From IMG/VR virus record IMGVR_UViG_3300043548_000013, positions 1 through 29,645 of that record: DNA of 29,645 bases. One strand, written 5' to 3'. Both the position numbers and the translations under genes were made by a program. The notes under the pieces were generated by a model. It was not told the origin of the DNA and did not search any database. It saw only the letters and a list, made by a program, of their open reading frames with translations. Positions 7,058 to 14,563 of this stretch are shown in pieces. The DNA is from a virus. Every line of letters begins with the position of its first letter. The first letter of the stretch is position 1.

Positions 7058-7086
7058 GTGGAGTGCTTCGGACTCCACTCTTTTTT
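7058..7086 (+). terminator. UUCG hairpin followed by T run, between regA and hsp20
   Basis: GTGGAGT (7058-7064) pairs with ACTCCAC (7072-7078). The apex is C(TTCG)G with G65 bulged. TC then TTTTTT (7081-7086) follows. It has the shape of an intrinsic terminator for the regA operon. Because the preceding promoter would start transcripts at about 7058-7060, the same hairpin would also cap the 5' end of the hsp20 message. Confidence 0.7.
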
Positions 7087-7110
7087 AATCTCGCTTTTAG
7101 GAGAACTATT

Positions 7111-7602
7111 ATGAAATTTGATACAACAAGTCTTCCGCACATGGATCGTTATTTCGTTGGCGCCGATCGCGTCATGAAGAAGTTGGCAGATATTGCTGAC
7201 CAGTCAGTCCATATTGCGACTAAGTATCCCCCATATAATATCAAGAAGGTAGATGAAGATCGCTACGTTATCGAAATGGCAGTCGCTGGTTTCGGTAAGA
7301 CCGATTTAGATATCGAACTTCAAGAAGGCAAGTTAAAGATTAAAGGAAACGTCAAGTCTGACGAAGGTTCTGAATATCTTTACAAGGGAATTGCCGAGCG
7401 TGGTTTCACACGCGAATTTACTCTTGCCGACAACGTCGAAGTCAAGAGTTCTTCTCTGGTCAATGGTATGCTAAAGGTTTGGCTTGAAGCATTTACGCCA
7501 GAAGAAAAGAAACCAAAGAAGATTGACATTACTGACTCTGATGCAGAAACAAGTGGTGCAGAATCGACCGCTGAGTTTCTCGCAGAACAAAAGGAAAAGT
7601 AA
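7111..7602 (+). CDS. hsp20: small heat-shock protein Hsp20
   Basis: Start at 7111 is set by the TTAGGAGAA ribosome site; an upstream in-frame start would read through the hairpin. The 163-residue protein has an alpha-crystallin domain at about residues 35-130: 'YPPYNIKKVDEDRYVIEMAV', then 'LDIELQEGKLKIKGN', then 'ERGFTREFTLADNVEV' and 'NGMLKVWLE'. The C-terminal tail is acidic and lacks an obvious I-x-I motif. These chaperones hold unfolding proteins without ATP. Hsp20 is a near-universal gene of marine T4-like phages and probably aids capsid or scaffold folding. The late promoter indicates late expression. Confidence 0.92.
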   Translation: MKFDTTSLPHMDRYFVGADRVMKKLADIADQSVHIATKYPPYNIKKVDEDRYVIEMAVAGFGKTDLDIELQEGKLKIKGNVKSDEGSEYLYKGIAERGFTREFTLADNVEVKSSSLVNGMLKVWLEAFTPEEKKPKKIDITDSDAETSGAESTAEFLAEQKEK

Positions 7603-7700
7603 TGTTTAATCATAAGTATGTTATACCAGTTTCTCGCGCTGGCCATATCGTTATAGCAAGTTTGCTGATGATTATGGGTTATGCGATTTTAACAATCTAA
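7602..7700 (+). CDS. 32-residue single-span membrane peptide
   Basis: ATG at 7602 shares one base with the Hsp20 stop. The product is a short positively charged N-terminus (MFNHKYVIPVSRAG) followed by a hydrophobic stretch 'IVIASLLMIMGYAILTI' ending at the stop. It is too short for routine gene callers. Coupled translation with hsp20 and a clean transmembrane helix make it a credible gene, perhaps a small inner-membrane or lysis-timing factor, but no homologue is recognised. Confidence 0.5.
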   Translation: MFNHKYVIPVSRAGHIVIASLLMIMGYAILTI

Positions 7701-7720
7701 AATAATGGAAGGTGCCAATC

Positions 7721-8020
7721 ATGGCGAATATTAAATGTTTGAAGTTAATCAGTGGTGACGAGGTCATCGCCGACATCGATGAAGGAATTGAAGGTCTTGT
7801 TATCCTGAGAAAACCATTACAGATTATGATGATTCCAAATCAGAATAATCAGTTCGGTATTGGTTTGGCACCTTTCTGTCCGTATGCCAAGGACGATATG
7901 ATTCCACTTCGTTCTGGTGCTGTTCTATCCATTTTCGATCCAGAAACTGGTATGCTGAATGAGTATAACACTCGTTGCGGTTCTGGTATCGTTGTTCCTG
8001 AAAGTAAAATCATTCTATGA
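7721..8020 (+). CDS. small conserved phage protein, possible Sm-like barrel (99 aa)
   Basis: ATG at 7721 follows a GGAAGG ribosome site (the upstream in-frame GTG at 7712 lies inside that site). The protein begins 'MANIKCLKLISGDEVIADID' and ends 'GSGIVVPESKIIL', with 'APFCPYAKDD' in the middle. The beta-rich pattern with the 'LxSGDEVIAxV' strand recalls small Sm/Hfq-like proteins found in T4-like marine phages; this is from memory of the family and not proven. Such proteins might bind RNA. It overlaps the nuclease start by four bases. Confidence 0.6.
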   Translation: MANIKCLKLISGDEVIADIDEGIEGLVILRKPLQIMMIPNQNNQFGIGLAPFCPYAKDDMIPLRSGAVLSIFDPETGMLNEYNTRCGSGIVVPESKIIL

Positions 8021-8664
8021 AGAACTTAATTGCTGCTCTATTTCTATTCGCTCTGCCGACTGCTGCTAATGCGTCCCCCTGTGATCAGTTCTATCCGAAT
8101 GGTAAGGAAATCGTAGTCCCGAACACGGTAGTTCTTTGCAACTCTTTCTTTGCTACAGTCTACGATGATGCGAACAACGCAACGGTATTCTCCACTGAGA
8201 TTGCACAGGCACGTGTTGTCAAGGTTCCTCGAACTGATGACTTCCGCGCTGACAAGCGTATTGCTGACTCACCAACACCTGCTGATTACACCAATTCTGG
8301 TTACGATCGTGGGCACATGGTTCCTGCTGCTAATGCAGATGAGAAGCAGGAAATGTCAGATACATTCCTGATGACAAACATGACACCTCAGTTGCCATCA
8401 GTCAATCGCACTGCTTGGCGTCTACTTGAAGATCGCGTTCGTTCAGTCCCGTTCAAGTGGGTTGTAACTGGTGCGCACTATAGCAAGACACCAAAGCGTA
8501 TCGGCAAGTCAGGTGTTCCTGTTCCTGATATGCTTTACAAGGTTGCATTTTTCGAGAGTGGAAATGTTGCCGTCTATATCGTAGACAATCTTGTTCCCAA
8601 GTCACAAGTTTCAACTATGAAACTGGAAGAACTCGAAGCAAAGATTGGATATAAACTACGATAA
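8017..8664 (+). CDS. exported DNA/RNA non-specific endonuclease (NucA/Serratia type)
   Basis: 215 residues. Residues 1-19 form a Sec signal peptide (MKNLIAALFLFALPTAANA, with AxA before Ser20). The catalytic motif DRGH lies in 'YDRGHMVPAANA', with R98 and H100 matching Serratia nuclease R87 and H89. N130 in 'LPSVNRTAW' and E138 match the metal and support residues N119 and E127. C22 and C41 could form a disulfide in the periplasm. The mature enzyme would be a Mg-dependent sugar-nonspecific nuclease of about 22 kDa. A phage exporting such a nuclease may degrade host or competitor DNA outside the cytoplasm, or aid release through viscous lysate. Role is inferred; family assignment is secure. 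Confidence 0.9.
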   Translation: MKNLIAALFLFALPTAANASPCDQFYPNGKEIVVPNTVVLCNSFFATVYDDANNATVFSTEIAQARVVKVPRTDDFRADKRIADSPTPADYTNSGYDRGHMVPAANADEKQEMSDTFLMTNMTPQLPSVNRTAWRLLEDRVRSVPFKWVVTGAHYSKTPKRIGKSGVPVPDMLYKVAFFESGNVAVYIVDNLVPKSQVSTMKLEELEAKIGYKLR

Positions 8665-8669
8665 ATCCC

Positions 8670-8698
8670 TTTACTTTTGTTATGTTTTATAGTATTAT
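8670..8698 (+). promoter_or_regulatory. sigma70-type promoter for the DNA polymerase gene
   Basis: TTTACT (8670-8675), 17 bases, TATTAT (8693-8698). It lies in the 58-base gap between the nuclease and polymerase genes. Confidence 0.65.
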
Positions 8699-8722
8699 GG
8701 TATTGAATGATGAGGGATTTTT

Positions 8723-11257
8723 ATGAAGTTTTACACTTGCGCACACCAATATGGTTCTAAGGTTTTAGTCCGAGGAGTCCATAATGGTGTGCGTTTTACC
8801 AAACGTGCTGAGTTTTCGCCAACTCTTTTTGTTCGAGCGAAGACCAAAGAAGAATCTATTCACAGATCTTTGTTTGGAGAACCACTCCAACCAATTGAGT
8901 TTGAGGATAACAATGCTGCCAAGGAGTTTATTCAAACTTATGGCAAGGTAGAGAACTTTCCGATCTACGGTCAGACTAACTACGGGTATCAATATATTAC
9001 TCGTAACTATCCTGGAGAAATCCAGTGGGATATTACCCAGTTAAATATTCAGACTATCGATATCGAGACTTCTGCTGAACATGGATTTCCTGATGTTCAC
9101 AATCCGATTGAAGAAGTTCTGCTGATCACAGTTAAGAATCTTGTTACCAGGCAAATCATCACATTCGGGTGCGGCGAGTTTGATGACAAGTCTGAAGAGA
9201 TTACTAAACTTCGCGAGCAAGGTAACAAGTTCCTCTATGTCAAGTGTGACAATGAACACGACTTGATCGAAACTTTCCTTCGTTTCTATTCTGAGAATTA
9301 TCCTGATATCATCACAGGTTGGAACAACGATCTGTTCGATATTGCGTATCTGATTTCTCGTGTTGAACGTCTGTTCTGCAGCGATGAAGATAGTACCATG
9401 AAAAAGAAGTTTTCTCCATGGGGTCTTGTTCGCCGCAAGACTGTCACTATCATGGGTCGCGAACATGTGTCGTATGACATTACTGGCGTGGCAATTATCG
9501 ACTACATCGATCTCTATAAAAAGTTTACGTATACTCGCCGCGAGAGTTACAAACTGGACTTCATTGGCGAGGTCGAACTCGGTATTAAAAAGTTGGATAA
9601 TCCATATGAGACTTTCCGAGAATTCTATGTTAAGGATTGGCAAAAGTTTGTAGAGTATAACGTCCGAGACGTTGAGATCGTTGATGCTCTTGAGCGTAAG
9701 ATGAAACTGATCGAACTTATCCTGACGATGGCATACGATGCTAAGTGCAACTATAATGATGTGTTTTCTCAGGTTCGAACGTGGGATTGTATTCTCTACA
9801 ATCACTTACATGATAAGAATATTCAGATTCCGCAGAAGAAAGAAAACCAAGGTCGTCAGATTGAAGGCGCATACGTAAAGGAACCTCGTCCTGGACAGTA
9901 TGACTGGGTGGTTTCCTTTGACGCTACTTCGCTGTATCCATCAATCATTATGCAGTATAACCAGTCGCCTGAAACATTGATCAATGGCGTGGTTAAAGAT
10001 ACGACTGTTCGTGGATTGCTTGATAGTAAGTATGACCTCGATGACCTGAAGCAAGATGATTACTGTATGACTGCGAATGGTTACTGCTATACTCGTGAGA
10101 AGCAGGGTCTATTCCCCGAGATTGTTCAGAAGTTCTTTGACGATCGTCAGCGATACAAGAAACTGATGATTGCAGCAGAGAAGGAATACGAACAAACCAA
10201 GAATCCCAAACTGAAAAATGACATCTCTAAGTATAACAACTTCCAGATGGCAAGAAAGATTCAGTTGAATTCGCTGTTCGGTGCGATGGGCAACGAATAC
10301 TTCCGATACTATGATGCTCGTATCGCCGAGGGCATCACGATGACAGGTCAGTTTATTATTCAAGAAGTCGGTAAGGCGCTTAACAATTATCTAAACAAGG
10401 TTGTTGGAACAAATGGACATGACTACTCTTTCTACAGCGATACTGATTCTTGTTACATTTCCTTGGACCCTCTTGTTCGTAAGTTTTATGGCAATCTGGA
10501 TCGCGATAAACTCATTGATGTTCTCGATAAAATCTGCGAAGAGAAAATCACAGAGACAATCAACAAGAGTTGCGATAAACTTGCGGACTACACGAACGCA
10601 TTTCAAAAGAAGATTGTCTTCAAACGTGAGGCAATCGCGGAACGTGGTCTCTGGGTTGCAAAGAAAAGGTATGCGCTCAATGTCTACGATAACGAGGGTG
10701 TCCGATACAAAGATCCGAAACTCAAAGTCATGGGTCTCGAGATTGTTCGTTCCTCGACTCCAGCACCTGTTCGCGAAAGTCTCAAGGAAGCAGTCCGACT
10801 CTGCTTGACAACTGACGAGAGCACTCTCCAGAAATTTATCGAGCACACTCGTGTGTTGTTCAATAACATGGAACCTGAGGAAATCGCATTTCCTCGAAGC
10901 GTAAATGGTCTAGTGAAGTATACTTCTCGCGCTGACATTTATGCTAAGGGAACACCAATGCATGTTCGCGGTGCGTTGATGTATAATCATTTGCTCGAAA
11001 AGCATAAATTAACTATGAAGTATGAGGCAATTCAAGAAGGTGAGAAGATTAAGTTCCTGTATCTAAAGGAACCAAATACTATCTCTGAAAATTGTATTGC
11101 TTTTATCGGTAAAATTCCAAAAGAACTTGACATTCATAAGTATATAGACTATAATACAATGTTCGAGAAGAGTTTCTTGGAACCATTAAAACAGATTGTA
11201 GAAGGACTTGGTTGGAACACAGAACCAGTCGCAACGTTGGAGGATTTATTTGGATGA
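8723..11257 (+). CDS. 43: DNA polymerase, family B (T4 gp43-like)
   Basis: 844 residues (T4 gp43 has 898). The 3'-5' exonuclease motifs are present: Exo I 'TIDIETS' (D113 and E115), Exo II 'GWNNDLFDIAYL' and Exo III 'YNVRDVEIVD'. The polymerase motifs are A 'FDATSLYPSIIMQYN' (D400), B 'KIQLNSLFGAMGNEYF' and C 'YSDTDS' (D573 and D575), then 'KKRYALNVYD'. No interruption or intein is seen, and all catalytic aspartates are kept, so the enzyme should be active and proofreading. The ATG follows GAGGG (8712-8716). It is the replicase that works with gp45, gp44/62, UvsX and gp41 encoded around it. Confidence 0.97.
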   Translation: MKFYTCAHQYGSKVLVRGVHNGVRFTKRAEFSPTLFVRAKTKEESIHRSLFGEPLQPIEFEDNNAAKEFIQTYGKVENFPIYGQTNYGYQYITRNYPGEIQWDITQLNIQTIDIETSAEHGFPDVHNPIEEVLLITVKNLVTRQIITFGCGEFDDKSEEITKLREQGNKFLYVKCDNEHDLIETFLRFYSENYPDIITGWNNDLFDIAYLISRVERLFCSDEDSTMKKKFSPWGLVRRKTVTIMGREHVSYDITGVAIIDYIDLYKKFTYTRRESYKLDFIGEVELGIKKLDNPYETFREFYVKDWQKFVEYNVRDVEIVDALERKMKLIELILTMAYDAKCNYNDVFSQVRTWDCILYNHLHDKNIQIPQKKENQGRQIEGAYVKEPRPGQYDWVVSFDATSLYPSIIMQYNQSPETLINGVVKDTTVRGLLDSKYDLDDLKQDDYCMTANGYCYTREKQGLFPEIVQKFFDDRQRYKKLMIAAEKEYEQTKNPKLKNDISKYNNFQMARKIQLNSLFGAMGNEYFRYYDARIAEGITMTGQFIIQEVGKALNNYLNKVVGTNGHDYSFYSDTDSCYISLDPLVRKFYGNLDRDKLIDVLDKICEEKITETINKSCDKLADYTNAFQKKIVFKREAIAERGLWVAKKRYALNVYDNEGVRYKDPKLKVMGLEIVRSSTPAPVRESLKEAVRLCLTTDESTLQKFIEHTRVLFNNMEPEEIAFPRSVNGLVKYTSRADIYAKGTPMHVRGALMYNHLLEKHKLTMKYEAIQEGEKIKFLYLKEPNTISENCIAFIGKIPKELDIHKYIDYNTMFEKSFLEPLKQIVEGLGWNTEPVATLEDLFG
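11127..11155 (+). promoter_or_regulatory. perfect consensus sigma70 promoter inside the polymerase gene, ahead of uvsX
   Basis: TTGACA (11127-11132), exactly 17 bases, TATAAT (11150-11155): both hexamers are perfect. It sits about 100 bases before the UvsX start codon, in the C-terminal coding region of gp43. Confidence 0.75.
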
Positions 11258-12318
11258 ATGCGCTAATTGATAAAATTAAAAAGAACAGTACGATTAAGGA
11301 GACTAACGTTCTCTCTAAAAGTAAGTTGTTCAGTACGAAGGATCTGATCCAGACATCAGTTCCTGCGTTGAATGTCGCCCTGTCTGGGAAACTGGATGGT
11401 GGGTTGACTCCAGGATTGACTGTCTTTGCTGGTCCATCGAAGCACTTCAAGACTGCGTTTGCTATGATGCTAGTGAAGAGTTTCCAGACCAAGTATCCCG
11501 ATGGTGCTATTCTGTTCTACGACTCAGAGTTTGGTGCACCACAGTCTTACTTTGAGAACTTTGGTATTGATACTGAAAAGGTTATCCATACACCAATTAC
11601 TGACATTGAGCAGTTGAAGCACGATGTGATGCAGCAGATTAATCAGTTCGAACGTGGCGACAACGTTATGATTGTCGTTGACTCGGTTGGTAACTTGGCA
11701 TCGAAGAAGGAAGTCGATGATGCTCTCGACGGTAAGTCGGTTGCTGACATGACTCGCGCCAAGCAGATGAAGTCGCTGTTCCGTATGATTACTCCGCACC
11801 TTACCATCAAGGATATTCCGATGGTCGTGGTCAATCATACTTACATGGAAATTGGTATGTTCCCCAAGGCAATCGTGTCGGGTGGAACTGGTATCTACTA
11901 CTCTGCGGATAACATCTTCATCATTGGTCGTCAGCAGGAGAAGCAAGGTTCCGAGGTTGTTGGATACAACTTTATCATCAACGTCGAGAAGTCTCGTTAC
12001 GTTCGTGAGAAGTCAAAGATCCCAATCGAAGTTACTTTCGAAGGTGGCATCAGTAAGTGGTCTGGTCTACTAGACATTGCTCTGGAATCAGGTCACGTTA
12101 TTAAACCGTCGAACGGTTGGTATCAGAAGGTTGGTGAGGAAAAGAAGTATCGCCTGAATGATACTTACACCAAGGATTTCTGGATGCCAGTTCTTACCGA
12201 TCCGACATTCAGCGAGTGGGTTGAAGGTCGCTATCGCATGGCAGGTGGACAAATGATGGAGGGTGATAATGTGGACGTATCTGATGAAGATGTTTCAGAA
12301 GAATACGAAAACTTGTGA
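11254..12318 (+). CDS. uvsX: UvsX, RecA-like recombinase
   Basis: Start ATG at 11254 overlaps the polymerase stop (ATGA) and follows TTGGAGGA; an in-frame TTG at 11212 is rejected. The 354-residue protein (T4 UvsX is 391) has Walker A GPSKHFKT (60-67), the 'LFYDSEFGAP' strand, Walker B in 'VMIVVDSVGNL', and 'VVNHTYMEIGMFPK', characteristic of phage UvsX. It forms filaments on single-stranded DNA and drives strand invasion for recombination-dependent replication and repair. The acidic C-terminal tail (ending near 'DVSDEDVSEEYENL') resembles the RecA/UvsX regulatory tail. It has its own strong internal promoter. Confidence 0.95.
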   Translation: MNALIDKIKKNSTIKETNVLSKSKLFSTKDLIQTSVPALNVALSGKLDGGLTPGLTVFAGPSKHFKTAFAMMLVKSFQTKYPDGAILFYDSEFGAPQSYFENFGIDTEKVIHTPITDIEQLKHDVMQQINQFERGDNVMIVVDSVGNLASKKEVDDALDGKSVADMTRAKQMKSLFRMITPHLTIKDIPMVVVNHTYMEIGMFPKAIVSGGTGIYYSADNIFIIGRQQEKQGSEVVGYNFIINVEKSRYVREKSKIPIEVTFEGGISKWSGLLDIALESGHVIKPSNGWYQKVGEEKKYRLNDTYTKDFWMPVLTDPTFSEWVEGRYRMAGGQMMEGDNVDVSDEDVSEEYENL

Positions 12319-12493
12319 TCAGTGTGGGGTCGTTCTGAAAAAGAACGATCCCGCCATCTGCCTGCATGGTATTGATGAAGGTCTTGAGTATGAGATTTTT
12401 GTGTGTGAACCCTGTTGCGAACGACTCGCAAATGAATATGATGAAGTAGAGGAAGTTAAACTTGCAGAAGATCGAGACTATTATCCTGAGTAA
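12269..12493 (+). CDS. small zinc-ribbon protein (74 aa)
   Basis: The ATG at 12269 is set by GGAGGG (12258-12263), inside the end of uvsX (50-base overlap). Cysteine pairs C16-x-x-C19 and C46-x-x-C49 (with C50) plus C31 and H33 suggest one zinc site holding two short ribbons. The rest is acidic. It sits where T4 has gene 40, between uvsX and 41, but shows no resemblance to gp40. It may be a DNA- or RNA-polymerase-binding adaptor; no family is recognised. The UvsX-proximal hairpin lies in its coding sequence, and its end overlaps the helicase start. Confidence 0.7.
   Translation: MWTYLMKMFQKNTKTCDQCGVVLKKNDPAICLHGIDEGLEYEIFVCEPCCERLANEYDEVEEVKLAEDRDYYPE
12326..12352 (+). other. 11-bp hairpin eight bases after the uvsX stop
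   Basis: GGGGTCGTTCT (12326-12336) pairs along its full length with AGAACGATCCC (12342-12352), with one G-U pair; the loop is GAAAA. No T run follows. It is inside the zinc-ribbon gene, 57 bases from its start. Confidence 0.75.
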
Positions 12494-13850
12494 AATGTTT
12501 TCGGATGAAGATTACACGAGAAAGGTTATTCCTTTCTTGAAGAAAGAGTATTTCCATGATTCATCCGAGCAAAAGTTATTTCGATATGTCCAAGATTTCG
12601 TAGAAAAATACAATTCTCTTCCGACAGTGGAAGCGATTGAGATTGCTGTTCAGAACGATCGCAGTATCAATGAACAAGAATTTAAAAGCATCAACGAAAA
12701 GTTGACCGTGCTTGATGACAATCTCGATGTCAATGAGAAGTGGTTGCTTGAAGAGACTGAGAAATTCTGTAAGGACAAGGCAGTCTACAATGCAATCATG
12801 CAATCTATTCAGATTATTGATGGCGAAGATAAACAGCATACGCAGGATGGTATTCCGTCAATCCTACAGGAAGCATTGAGCGTCTGCTTCGACAACAATG
12901 TTGGTCACGATTATCTTGACAACTCTGACTCTCGATTCGATTTCTATCATCGTGATGAAACTAAGTTACCGTTCGATCTAGAAATGTTCAACAAGATTAC
13001 CAATGGTGGTCTGCCGAACAAGACTCTAAACATTGCGCTTGCTGGTACTGGTGTTGGTAAGTCATTGTTCATGTGTCACATGGCAGCAGGTGCGTTGGGT
13101 CAAGGTAAGAACGTTCTCTATATCACCATGGAAATGGCAGAAGAGCGCATCGCTGAACGTATCGATGCTAACTTGATGAACGTAAACATTCAGGATCTTA
13201 AGGATCTGTCGAAGTCCATGTTCGATAATCGTGTTGACAAGATTCGCAAGAAAACTGAAGGTAAGTTGATCATCAAGGAATATCCGACTGCGTCTGCGCA
13301 CGTTGGACACTTCAAGGCACTGCTAAACGAACTGCAACTGAAGCGAAACTTCCGACCAGATATTATCTTCGTTGACTACCTAAATATTTGTGCATCCAGT
13401 CGATTCAAGGCAGGTGCGGGTGTAAACTCTTATACATATGTTAAGGCGATCGCTGAAGAACTTCGTGGGTTCGCAGTTGAGTTCGATCTTCCTGTTGTTT
13501 CTGCCACTCAGACTACTCGTGGTGGTTATGCTAACAGTGACGTTGACTTGACTGATACTTCAGAGTCCTTTGGTCTGCCAGCAACTGCTGACTTGATGTT
13601 TGCTCTCATCTCGACAGAAGAACTTGAGAAGATGGGTCAGTTGATGGTCAAGCAGTTGAAGAATCGATATAATGACCCAGCAATGAACAAGCGTTTCATG
13701 GTTGGTATTGATCGAGGTAAGATGAAACTGTATGACCTTGAGCAATCTGCACAACAAGGGATTATGGATTCTGGTCAGGAAGATGTTCCTGTGTTCGAAC
13801 GAACACCAATAGGAGCGAGGTCTAGGGAGTTTTCTAAGTTTGACTTCTAA
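12462..13850 (+). CDS. 41: replicative DNA helicase (T4 gp41-like, DnaB family), TTG start
   Basis: The TTG at 12462 is favoured over the ATG at 12495. An AGAGGAAG ribosome site (12448-12455) is correctly placed, and the extra residues 'IETIILSKMF' match the start of T4 gp41 (VEIILSHLIF). The 462-residue protein has Walker A GTGVGKS (195-201), 'NVLYITMEMAEERIAERID', Walker B in 'DIIFVDYLN', and 'SYTYVKAIAEELRGFAVEF', all shared with gp41. It forms the hexameric 5'-3' helicase that unwinds the fork and recruits primase. The primase (gp61) gene is not in this window. The 3' end overlaps the oxygenase start by 11 bases. Confidence 0.93.
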   Translation: MQKIETIILSKMFSDEDYTRKVIPFLKKEYFHDSSEQKLFRYVQDFVEKYNSLPTVEAIEIAVQNDRSINEQEFKSINEKLTVLDDNLDVNEKWLLEETEKFCKDKAVYNAIMQSIQIIDGEDKQHTQDGIPSILQEALSVCFDNNVGHDYLDNSDSRFDFYHRDETKLPFDLEMFNKITNGGLPNKTLNIALAGTGVGKSLFMCHMAAGALGQGKNVLYITMEMAEERIAERIDANLMNVNIQDLKDLSKSMFDNRVDKIRKKTEGKLIIKEYPTASAHVGHFKALLNELQLKRNFRPDIIFVDYLNICASSRFKAGAGVNSYTYVKAIAEELRGFAVEFDLPVVSATQTTRGGYANSDVDLTDTSESFGLPATADLMFALISTEELEKMGQLMVKQLKNRYNDPAMNKRFMVGIDRGKMKLYDLEQSAQQGIMDSGQEDVPVFERTPIGARSREFSKFDF

Positions 13851-14424
13851 TTTCATAGAACTATATCCAAACGTATTGTCGCCGGAAGACTGCGAACTTG
13901 CTTGCGAATTGATGGATGATATTATTTCTCGTCCAGATCCTGGCGCAGCATGTATTCTGTCAGATGATTCTTCGCGGACGGACTGGAATATATCAAACGG
14001 TCGTTATGGATCTTTAAAACCAAGCGAGGAAAAAATACTGGAAGCAGTAATTTCTGGTTGGAGGCAATACAATAAAAAATATTCTGCATGTTCTAGGTCT
14101 GGGTATGAATTGATTCATGCTGGTTGGAAATTTCAGCGTTCTGAAACTGGTGGTGGATTCCATCAATGGCACCATGAACAAGGATCGGGGACTGATTCTC
14201 AATCGCGATTTGCTGTTTGGATGATATATCTAAACGATGTTGAGACTGGTGGTAAAACTGAATTTAAGTTCCAAGAACTCGAAGTTAGACCAACAGCAGG
14301 AACATTAGTTATTTGGCCAGCAGGGTTTACTCATCCCCACCGTGCGAATCCAGATCTGGTTGGAAAAAAATATATCGCGACAGGTTGGTTTAATTATCCA
14401 AGCAGAGACCGTTCTCGCAAATAA
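13840..14424 (+). CDS. 2-oxoglutarate/Fe(II)-dependent oxygenase (prolyl hydroxylase-like)
   Basis: The TTG start at 13840 follows GGGAG and retains the family's opening 'FIELYPNVLSPEDCELA'; the next ATG (13909) would delete this. The iron-binding triad appears as H111-H112-E113 in 'FHQWHHEQG' (an HxE in place of HxD) and a distal His in 'GFTHPHRA' (165 or 167). A 2-oxoglutarate-binding Lys or Arg follows (K177 or R168). 'LNDVETGGKTEF' is the usual double-stranded beta-helix strand. 194 residues is normal for phage members. These enzymes hydroxylate proteins or nucleic acids; the substrate is unknown, and T4-like aquatic phages often carry several. Confidence 0.85.
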   Translation: MTSNFIELYPNVLSPEDCELACELMDDIISRPDPGAACILSDDSSRTDWNISNGRYGSLKPSEEKILEAVISGWRQYNKKYSACSRSGYELIHAGWKFQRSETGGGFHQWHHEQGSGTDSQSRFAVWMIYLNDVETGGKTEFKFQELEVRPTAGTLVIWPAGFTHPHRANPDLVGKKYIATGWFNYPSRDRSRK

Positions 14425-14429
14425 AACAC

Positions 14430-14460
14430 TTGACAAAACCATATAAGTATAGTATAAATA
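14430..14460 (+). promoter_or_regulatory. hybrid sigma70/T4-late promoter for tRNA-Arg and following gene
   Basis: TTGACA (14430-14435), 17 bases, TATAAATA (14453-14460). The -10 region AAGTATAGTATAAATA (14445-14460) is identical to that before hsp20. The tRNA begins ten bases after the -10 octamer. Confidence 0.75.
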
Positions 14461-14470
14461 ATTTGTAATT

Positions 14471-14547
14471 GGTGCCATAGCTCAGCTGGATAGAGCAAGA
14501 GCCTTCTAAGCTCTAGGTCGTAGGTTCGAATCCTACTGGCATCGCCA
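14471..14547 (+). tRNA. tRNA-Arg, anticodon UCU, CCA encoded
   Basis: A full cloverleaf can be drawn. The acceptor is GGTGCCA/TGGCATC (one G-U), the D stem GCTC/GAGC, the anticodon stem AGAGC/GCTCT around loop CTTCTAA (anticodon TCT), a five-base variable loop, and T stem GTAGG/CCTAC around TTCGAAT. The discriminator is G and CCA is in the DNA. It reads AGA (and AGG), codons frequent in the late genes that follow and absent from the CobS-like gene. Confidence 0.95.
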
Positions 14548-14563
14548 TTTCTAAGGATAGATT

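Noticed and set aside
9041-9805. 254-codon minus-strand frame within the polymerase gene
   Set aside because: It is antisense to essential exonuclease motifs, with no ribosome site or recognisable product.
8723-11257. Possible intein or intron in the polymerase gene
   Set aside because: The frame is continuous and the motifs are at normal spacing, so there is no insertion.
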